Positions 55,360 through 64,000 of a stretch of 64,000 nucleotides of DNA are shown here, piece by piece (positions within the stretch are counted from its first letter, which is position 1; each line of letters begins with the position of its first letter). Location of the stretch: positions 558,001 to 622,000 of the forward strand of contig JAPYXD010000680.1 of the NCBI GenBank assembly GCA_030998225.1, written 5' to 3'. Under the pieces are notes generated by a model. That model was not told the origin of the DNA. It was given only the letters and a program-made list of their open reading frames with translations, and made no database searches. The stretch is from Diplolepis rosae. Lineage: Eukaryota; Arthropoda; Insecta; Hymenoptera; Diplolepididae. Position numbers and translations under genes: made by a program.

Positions 55360-56725
55360 TGTGACGTCCTGACACCTACCTTCCTTTAATAATATATTTT
55401 ATTTTCCCTCGTTTTAAATCGGTAAAGAAATCCAGAGGATTTCTAAACCGAAACTGGGATGAGGGTAGCTAACTGAAATAAAACCCGAAATTGACTGAAT
55501 TTACAATTATCAACCTTTATTTTTAATGATTACAAAATAAGAGTGAGACATAGAGAGAGAGATAGAGAGTTATTAAAATTTCCTTCTGTGGTCATATATT
55601 AAAATTGGACTTACTCGAATCCAGACTGGAACCACTGATAATCCGGAAGGGGTACACACCTTCTAATTCACTTTACGATGCGTTGAAATTCTGACAAGTA
55701 GACCAAAATCCAAATAGGGAAACTCTGACAGGTAGGCACCAAATCCACAAATCTATTTCGGGCTGGACTACTGATGATCCCAACGGGTGAGTTGTAGATG
55801 CACCTGTCAATATATACGATGTGGGGCCTCGGTGGAATCGAATCGTAGACACTCTTCAATATATGAACCGTTCACAGGTTCCACTTTTTAACTTACAAAC
55901 GATGTTCCATTAAATTGAATTTTAATGTTATTTTAAATTGATGAGGAAGATACTGACAAAAGATGGACCGAGTTAACCGGGGTTACTTCGAAGAAGAGTT
56001 TCAAATTTAAGATGATCCAACGGCAACTCTGTTACTTAATTTTTAAGCAGAGTTCCGACCTTGAAGATTTCCTGGCGGCAACTATGTACTTTTCGGGAGG
56101 AGTTCCACTTCTGAAGATTTCCTGACGGCAACTGAAGATTCGCAGATTCGCAGGTACTTTTATGCACTAATTCTTGGTCGATACTGGCTATTTTTCGATC
56201 GATACTGACATGGAACTTCTAGGTGCTGACTAATGGGTTTTATATTTTTTTGTCGATACTGGCTATGTTTAATTTTGCCGTGCTAATATTCTTCTGATGT
56301 TGGCCTGACCTTGGCACGTGTCTGAGCTGGCCTCTTTTCCTTTGGGTTGCCATTTTTTGTGTACTGAAGAAAAAAGGGGAGACTTCGTTTTTCTTATTCT
56401 GGTTTCCCCGACGTTCCTTCTTCTTGAGATGATTCATTTTTTAATTTCTATCTTTGCTGCGCCCGTCGATATTCTTGTGTACTTAGGACATTCCGATGGG
56501 GTTCCCTTGTTAACAGGTAGTTAAGAGTTTATGATGTTTTCTATTTATAAGTTTACTACTCTCTCTCTTTCTATTACAATTTTATTTCCGTACATTCAAT
56601 TTTCGTTTAATCAATACTTTTTAATAGATGTAGCTTATGCATGTTTTATGTTAAAATCTTTTTATCAATTTTACATATTTTGGTATTATGAAATAAATAA
56701 ATAGCGACGGTCACGGGACGTGACA
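55360..56725. mobile_element. Probable solo LTR, relative of 17235-18755
   Basis: It starts TGTGACGTCC and ends GGGACGTGACA, with TG and CA termini. The flanking tetramers are CTCA (55356-55359) and CTTA (56726-56729), a possible 4-bp duplication with one change. The first 200 bases share the order of words (CTCGTTTTA, GAGGATTTC or AGGATCC, GATGAG, CTTTATT) with the copy at 17235. The middle has GAAGATTTCCTGRCGGCAACT repeats. No coding region remains. Confidence 0.6.
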
Positions 56726-58406
56726 CTTATACAGCACGTATAAAAAAAAGCGGAACGGTAAAATATCTCGAGGATCGAATTTTTGGAAAAATTGTTCAAT
56801 ACAAAAGTATTGTGGTTTCAAGAGATCTATCTAGCGGTGCAATCGTAATTTTTTATTTCCCATTTATATTCTGGACGATTTTCTCTATCCAAATATGTAG
56901 GTGCTTTTGAGACTAATGGTCAATTTGGGGCTCAATGGCCTAAAGTTATTTAATCTGATTTATTTTCAATTATTCATGTCATATTCATATTCAATACTTC
57001 ATGTTTAAGGTGGGTTTCTAGGGAGGATATTTTTATTGAAAAATCTGTAAAGTTTTTCACCCTAGAAGTAATCAGCAAAGGAAGCAATGAACCCCCTTGG
57101 AAATAAATTGAAGGTCTTTTTCCTGTTAGTGGTTTGTTACTGGGAATGTTTCAAAGCAACATTACTTTCAGATATTAAGTTTGAAAAATCTGCAAAGTTT
57201 TTTACCGCATCAGGATCATCTTGAGTTTATGTTGGAAATAAAATGCAAGGTATTCAGACCAAAAATCAACTTTGAGCCACTAAGGCCAGTTTACGATTGC
57301 ACCGTAAGAAAGATTTCTTGAATCTAGAAAACTTTAATATTGAACATTTTGTACTAAACTTTCGTGAGTTGGATCGATGGATTTATAAACAACGATAATA
57401 AAAAATAACTTATAATTGAGCCTCTGAATAGTATAAGGTCATATTAATATATTCGTGACAATATTTTGTAAAGCATTTTTTTCAAAAATAACATCAAATA
57501 CAGTTTTTTTCATGGGGGAAAAATTGCACTCTTGAATTTTCTATATCAATGTATGTTTTGGAGATTAAATTTCTGAAAATTTTCAAAGTTATGAGCCATC
57601 TAAGGACAGTAAAATTATTCTATTTGCCCTTATACTATCCAGAGGATCAATTGATAAATAACACTAATCAACAAAAATGACATATTTCTTCGTTGGACGA
57701 GACGAATTACTTATAGAGCGCTTTTTTGGCTGAATTTAAGTTTAAACTCAGCATGTTTTATCCTAAGTCTTATATTGCTTCATCTTGAGAGAAGATCTGA
57801 ACAGCCTAATAGTTATCCGCTTTTTGTAATTTATGACCACTCACTTGCGTTCACCTAGGTCAGGTATGGCTGATCGATCGACAAGCTTTAGGAATTGAGG
57901 GTGCCACGAAGGATCACCATTTTACGAATTTGCCCATACCAATTTTATTTTAAAGGGGACTCTATACCTTCGACAAAAATCTCTGTCTACGAACAGTATA
58001 TATATATTTTCAAAACAAACAGATCAAATTTTCGAATTAAAGAATATTACATAATTTTTCTGAGATAAGATCAAATTTTAATGTGAATAAAGAATAAAGG
58101 CTATGTTGTATCTAATGGACCTAATCTTAACCACAAATGTTACAAGTAGGGGTTCTCTAGTCGGGGCCCCGCCAGATAAAAATAGATTTGTCATACTTAA
58201 GCGAAACAGGGAATTCCTCACTGGCACCTGACAAGGCTCCTATCAGTTTTTCCTGGCCTAGAAATACTAATCGGGTGCTAACAGTGCCCCTACCAGTTTT
58301 TTCTGTATTAGGAAATTCTAGTCGGGGCCCCACTAGAACCCAACTTGAAATAAGGAAAGATTGGGAAATTTCTACACGGGCCAATGCCGTGGTTCAATAT
58401 AATGTG
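56726..58406. other. Intergenic, nothing firmly recognised
   Basis: At 58157 and 58318 the word CTAGTCGGGGCCCC recurs 161 bp apart in a GC-richer patch (58140-58390). The rest is AT-rich with no supported gene. Confidence 0.45.
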
Positions 58407-58408
58407 TA

Positions 58409-59486
58409 CAAGGGTAGTCTCAGAAGTATCCGAACTAACAAAGACAAGTAAAGAAATTTGGAACAAGATACCTTTATTTCTCAACGTAGTCTCCTTTTAG
58501 CTCTATACACTTTTTTCAGCGATGCTTAATACCTTCGATACCCTGTTTATCATTCATTGTTGGTGAATCTTTGACCACCGCGCCATTTTTTCAGGTACTG
58601 GGAGAGAAAATAATCCGAGGGGGCTAAAGAGGGAGCATAATACTCGCCGTTGATTGTTTTTTATTTACGAAGATAATCAACAAAAATTATCCCACGTGCA
58701 TCCCAAAAAACTGATGCCGTGACCTTGCCAGCAGATGAAACTGTCTTTGTCTTCTTTGGAGCTCATTCTTCTCTTCCAATCTATTGTTTTGACTGTACCT
58801 TCGTCTTAGGTATGAAGTGATGGACTCGTGTATTATCCACGGTTATGAATTAACGCAAAAAATTAGCTTTATTGCTGTGAAACATCACCAAACTCTCAAT
58901 TGAAACATCCTCATGACGCTGTTTTTGTTCCATTGTGAGCAAACGCGAAACTCATCTTGCACACAAATTTTTCATGTCCAAATTTTCAGTCAATATGCGA
59001 TCTCAGTATGCTTTGAAATGCCTACTATGGTTGCTCGCTTGTGCACTTTTAGTCTACGCTTATCCAATACCATTTTGTGGATTTTCTTTACCGTTTCTGT
59101 CATAGTCACCTTATTTGGTTGACCACTACGATGTTTGTCTTGGCAGTTAGTTCGATTTTGTTTAAACTCTGCCACCCAATATTTTATTATTGTAAACAAA
59201 AGAACAGGCTCGGCCAGAGTAAAATCTAGCTCGGCTTTGATATTAGTTGGACTGAGACCTTTTAAATGGATGTATTGTATCAAGTAACGATAACCAATTC
59301 ATTTCATGTCTATAAATTTACTAAGAGCGTTTACTATTGATAGCTGTCGAATAAATACTAAACAACGTAGCATCTCCAAACTTCTAAATGAACCTTTATA
59401 AAGTTAGTACTCTCGACCATAGTAATTTTTCTGCAATAACAACCGTCATCTGTACGTCAGGTCTGGTACTTCTGGGACTACCCTCG
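58409..59486 (-). mobile_element. Decayed mariner-family element, minus strand
   Basis: The ends AGGGTAGTCTCAGAAGT and ACTTCTGGGACTACCCT mirror each other, with TA outside (58407-58408 and 59487-59488). The minus-strand frame 59283-58990 is the N-terminal half of a mariner-type transposase (VAEFKQNRTNCQDKHRSGQP, DKRRLKVHKRATIVGISK), with its helix-turn-helix linker. The 3' half (58990-58450) is still aligned but broken by many stops and indels. It is not functional. Confidence 0.8.
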
Positions 59487-59495
59487 TATATAATA

Positions 59496-60679
59496 CATCA
59501 CTCAATAAGTTTCCGGTCAAAGAAAAGCACAGATTTTTCGATAAATTCGTCTTTATTTATCAGCATAGTTTCCTTCAAGCGTAATACATTCATTCCAACG
59601 TTTCTCTAACTTTTCGATGCCTTTTTTGTAGAATGATTGGTCTTTGCTCTCAAAATAGGCGTCAATTTCGGCAATCACTTCTCTATTGGAGCCGAATCTC
59701 TTTCCCTGGAGGATTTTTTCAGGTCAGCTAAGAGCCAGTAGTTGCTGGGGGCCAGATCTAGAGTATATGGTGGGTGAGGAAGCAATCCGCAGCTTAATTT
59801 ATTCAATTGGACCATCGTTTCCATGAACTTGTCGCACGGTGCATTGTCTTTGTGGAACAGCACTTTTTTCATCTCATTTGAGTCCGTTTTTTCTTGATTT
59901 CGGTGCTCAATCGATCCAGTGATGCCATGTAATAGTCGCTGTTAATGGTTTTACCTTTCTCAAGATAGTCGATGAACAAAATACCGCTCGCGTCCCAAAA
60001 TACGGGTGCCATAACCTTGACAGCCCGCTGTTGAGTTTTTGGTCGCTTCGGACGGCTTTCACCAGCTGCTGTCCACTCAGCTGACGATCGTTTTGTTCCA
60101 GGTGTGTAGTAGTGGATAAATGTACATGTAAAATGTGTTTACATGCTTGTAAGGTTTTGGTCTTCGTATTTTGGGATGCGCACGGTATTTTATTCATCGA
60201 TTATCTTGAGAAAAGAAGAACTATCAATAGCGAATATTATATGGCATTATTAGTGCTTTTAAAGGAAGAAATTGCAAAAAAACAATCCCAAATAAAGAAG
60301 AAAAAAGTGCTCTTTCACCAAGACTATGCATTGTGTGACAGGTTGATCACAACAATGGCGAAATTGTTCGAATTGCACTTTGAATTGCCTTCCAATCCAC
60401 TGTATTCTCCGGATCTGCCTACCAGCGACTACTACCTGTTTGCAGACCTAAAAAGAATACTCTAGAGAAAAAGATTTAGCTCCAATGAAGAAGTAATTGC
60501 CGAAGCTGGAGCGTATTTTGCGGCCAAAAATAAATCTTTCTACAAAAACGGCATCGAAATATTAGAGAAGCGTTGGAATGAATGTATCACTCTTGAAGGA
60601 AACTATGTTGATGAATAAAGTCAAATTTTGCCCGAAAGTTGTTGTTTTGATAGTCATCCTGCGAACTTATTGACTGATG
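59496..60679. mobile_element. Head-to-head mariner derivative: two 3' halves joined in inverted order
   Basis: From 59496 to about 60100 the minus strand encodes the C-terminal half of a mariner transposase (KVLFHKDNAPCDKF, then PHPPYTLDLAPSNYWLLADL). From 60112 to 60618 the plus strand encodes the same half again (FVFWDAHGILFIDYLEK, KVLFHQDYALCD, SPDLPTSDYYLFADL, LEKRWNECITLEGNYVDE, stop). Both outer ends are the same 3' terminus (CATCACTCAATAAG and CTTATTGACTGATG). The 5' half and 5' end are absent. The two halves differ enough to show that the inversion is not recent. No functional protein is expected. Confidence 0.85.
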
Positions 60680-60816
60680 TGTTATATCGTTATCCCGCTT
60701 TGACACCCTGCACTGCATGTAGGTTTATAATATCTTTGGTGGAGTCAAATTAACAGGAACTTGAAGGCAGTGCCGGATTAAAAAAAAATTGTGCATCTTT
60801 CTCTAACGCGTGCAAA

Positions 60817-63800
60817 ATGAATGACATACTGCCTCTGGTATTATGCTGCCTGTTTGCAAACACATCAGGTACGATTTTAATTTACTAATCATTAATAATA
60901 CATTCATTATGTATTATTTATATCACCTTATTTTCTCATATTGTTTTTAAATAGTATAAAACTTTTTAGGAGAACTTCACTTACAGGGACCTACAGGATA
61001 TTTCCGGAAACTGACAGGAAATAGTGAAATCAGTGACCGTATTGTCGGCGGTAGCATTGCAGAAGAAGGAGCTTTTCCTTATCAAGTTTCTCTTCAAATA
61101 TATGGCAGTCATTTTTGTGGAGGCTCCATTTTGAACCAATAATGGATTCTAACAGCAGCACATTGTGTCCGGTCGTAAGTCCAAATTAATATTAAAAAAA
61201 AAAATTTATTTTCAACTGCATATGTACAATAGGGTGGCCCTTATTTATAGCGTAATTTTTTTTATAATTTATTTGCTCCCACTGGCGGAATTTGTTCGAT
61301 GCCCAAAAAAAGAAGGTACGCTAAATTTTAGCCCAAACGGTCAATTTTACCCAGCAAACATGGTCCTTGGAATTTCCCGTGGGATTAAGATAGAAGAAAT
61401 CACACAAAAACGAAAAATCTGCATCACTTTTTCAATTTTTATTCTAGTCATTCTATTTCCGTAGACAAAAGTTTGCGTAGTATGCTTAAAATATCTTCAT
61501 AGTCAAAAACTCAAAATTTTGGAAAATTACCAAATTTACCCAAAAATGCTATTTCTTAAAGTTATTAACAAAGGATGACCAAAAATTGTGGACAAATTTA
61601 ATAATTTATTTTCGAGAGAATGGAAGATCTCAAAATCCAAAAATTTTTAAAAATATAAAACGGCGGCTAACTCAAAACTCAAAAAGTACCTTTTTCCCTC
61701 AGTTTTCAACGTAATACTTTTAAATTTCGGGAAAATAAAATGTTTGGCTTCAGGAATTTATTGGCACATTCGAAAATTAAAAAAACTCATTTTGACAGTT
61801 TTGAACGAATAACTGAAATAAAAATTGAAAAAGTGATTTCTATTATGTAAATCCCATGGGAAATTTTAAGGCCCATGTTTAGTAGGCAAATATTAACCGA
61901 CTTGACTAAAATTTGGCGTACTTCCTTTTTTTGATCATACGAAGGAATTCAGCCAGGAGGAGCAAACGAGTTAAAAATAAAAAACTAAGGACCATCCTAA
62001 TGTACAATAAAATGAATATCGTTTCAGTGAATTTCCAGGATCAGTTAAAGTGGTTGTCGGAACAAATAGTTTTACCGAAGGAGGAATAAAATACGAATCT
62101 GAAAGATTTATTGTTCACCCTGAACACAATAAAACAGGCGGAATCAACGACATAGCTCTGATTAAAATTAGTGGAAAAATCTCTTTTTCTTCAACTGTGA
62201 GTCCAATTCCTATACCATCTTATGACGTGAACAAAGCAAATGAACCTGCTGTTGTAACTGGTTGGGGCTCAAAATCGGTAGGTCTTTAAAAAACGATATA
62301 ATAGAATTTTTTAATTTTCATTGTATTCATTGAAATCCAAACGATAAATATACATTTCATCAGAAACTGTGCCAGACAACATTCATAGACCTTATTGAAG
62401 TGACAATTTTTGATTCTAACGTTTTTTTCGTATTTCACATATTATGGTTACAAACTTTAATTTTCAATTTTCAATAGTATTTTTTCAAACAAAAAAAAAA
62501 AAAATATACATCTTATAAAGAAAGCACGTGATACAAACGATTTTTTTTGTTCGCTATATACCGATAGTTAACCGAGTTGGTGTCGTTTTGGGTGTGAAAA
62601 GTTGATTTTCCCGCATGAGTTTTTTTGATTTTTCACACACTCAAAACATTTCCGCACCCAAAACACTTTCGTAAAAAGCGTTTTTTCTGACTCATTGAGT
62701 TTCAAAACGGAAAGATTTGATGAAAATTCTAAAAGTGATTTTTTATCAAAAATAGCGAATCCAATTTGTCGATGCACATATAAAAATTCTGACGAAAAAT
62801 TCAAATACAGCGACCTTATAAACCTTCAGAAAAAGAAATTCACACAGATTGCATCTTCTGCTGCCAAAGAATTCGCATCTTTTGTTTGTGATGCTGTCCG
62901 CCATATTAGATTCGACATTTTGAATACCAAAATTTTGGTGGAAGGTTTGATTTCAACTATTCAAACATTTTCATAAAAGTGAGAATATTTAGACCAGGAG
63001 ATTTCTAAAAATTACATTCATCATGTTGAAACAAGTATTTCGGATTAAAAGATTTTGAGATTATGAGATTAAATTTGATTTCTATGAGCTTATAAACCTC
63101 CGGAAACTGAATCTCACGCGAACTACAACACAAATCTTAAAAAAGAGCAATTTCAAATCTTTGATATAAATCTCCACTAATTGAGTCAACCATATCGAAT
63201 TTATTATTGCCAATATTAAAATCTCAAGTTCATATTTTGAATTAACGGCTCCCAAAGCTTTTTTATACCAAAATTGATATAAATCAATGAAATGGTTCCT
63301 TAGTGGAATTTTAGAAAAGAATTCAATCTAAAGCTTCAGCCCAAATGAATTCGGAACAAACATTGAATCGACTTGAACTTTGGTTGATTTAAACCTATTT
63401 TTTGATCAGGATCAATTCGCATAATTCGGAGGTCAGAATGATTCAGATTAATCCGGATTGAAAACTTGGTTTAAATTAACTCAAGTTCAGCTTGAATTGA
63501 ATGGATTCAAATTCCCAATTTCTGAAATTTGTATTTCTTAATTTATTTATCTTCAGTATATAAAAATCTCTATATTGGGGAAAATATTTGGTTAATCCAA
63601 CCAAAATACCAACCAACTCATAATACGGCTTATCAAATTTTTGGTTGATTCAAGAAAAGAATTTATTTTATGTAGCCAAATATAGTTTGTTTTAATACGA
63701 TTTGGTTGAATCAAACGAATATTTTCGTTGCTTCAACCAAGTTTTGTTTGAGTTAACTGAAACATTTAGTTCATTTAACAAAATGGCTTAGTAGGATAAA

Positions 63801-64000
63801 GTGAATTTTTTTCTTGAGTTCATGACCAAATGATGTTATAGTGCACACAAGTTTGCAAATATCCGAAGGTTTATATTCCTATAAGGAAGCAAAGTACTCA
63901 TATAATATGCTCAAGCTTACATGAATTTCATACATGAAAAATGTATACTCCAATACTAATACATTTACCTGTTTTCAGTTAAATGGAGAGAGTCCATCTG
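60817..64000 (+). pseudogene. Duplicate chymotrypsin-like gene with a nonsense codon (continues past the window)
   Basis: Exons: 60817-60868, 60970-61174, 62028-62277 and the start of exon 4 at 63979. Lengths and phases equal those of the gene at 48521, and introns 1 and 2 are nearly identical to it. In exon 2 the codon before the Trp of the WILTAAHC strand is TAA (61140-61142) where the parent has CAA, so translation stops before the catalytic His. Exon 3 stays open with the Asp motif (NDIALIK). Similarity to the parent begins at the start codon: the leader and TATA box upstream of 48521 are not present here. A short secreted fragment of about 75 residues is the most that could be made. Read-through or an assembly error would be needed for an active enzyme. 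Confidence 0.88.
62320..63978. other. Intron 3 of the duplicate locus
   Basis: Differs from intron 3 of the parent gene. It has a small palindrome at 62590-62680 (TTTTGGGTGTGAAAAG with its mirror), GAATC-rich repeat at 63320-63530, and TTGGTTGATTCAA words at 63590-63780. It ends with the TTTTCAG acceptor at 63972-63978. Confidence 0.5.

Noticed and set aside
57341..57410. Possible extra protease last exon (VSWIDGFINN-like peptide near 57370)
   Set aside because: The SWIDGFINN-like end is present, but no GDSGGP sequence or acceptor precedes it in frame. At most it is a tiny decayed fragment of a further duplicate.

Overview
The window is AT-rich nuclear DNA from an arthropod, most likely an insect. 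Genes are split by GT-AG introns, there is a cluster of five S1A (chymotrypsin-type) serine protease loci all on the + strand, and the intergenic and intronic DNA is full of class II elements, Penelope-like and LTR retroelement remnants and foldback elements. Hymenoptera is a guess from the style of the proteases and mobile elements; the sequence does not prove it. No bacterial features are present.

Layout. (1) 1-13 kb holds two divergent protease loci: the last exon of one gene (700-912) and a degenerate relative (4797-11720) that has lost the catalytic His block. The last exon and about 0.9 kb around it were duplicated between these loci. The 5.2-kb last intron of the second locus is a four-deep nest: intron, then a Penelope-like retroelement with inverted long terminal repeats and hammerhead-like motifs, then a THAP-domain (P-like) DNA transposon with an 8-bp target duplication, then a Tc1-type miniature element. 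(2) 13-41 kb has no recognisable host gene. It holds a very large foldback region (13.8-16.7 kb), TTAA-flanked palindromic elements, a probable solo LTR with 4-bp target duplication, a dead Tc1 element (26.1-27.4 kb), a GC-richer unidentified coding-like block on the minus strand (27.7-29.2 kb), a dead mariner interrupted by a hAT-like miniature element (29.2-30.3 kb), and a GTAATCC minisatellite (39.8-40.4 kb). (3) 41-64 kb holds three chymotrypsin-like loci with identical intron phases: an apparently intact five-exon gene (41361-45362, 263 aa), a second intact gene (48521-54869, 266 aa), and a recent partial duplicate of the second (60817 to the window end) that has a nonsense codon before the catalytic His and no copied promoter.

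The two intact genes have signal peptides, short propeptides ending Arg-Ile-Val-Gly-Gly, the His/Asp/Ser triad and a Gly at the primary specificity position. They are therefore expected to be secreted zymogens of chymotrypsin- or elastase-like specificity, plausibly digestive. The rest of the window is mostly transposon-derived, and several insertions can be ordered in time from target-site duplications and empty-site comparison. Boundaries of repeats without a stated target duplication are approximate.
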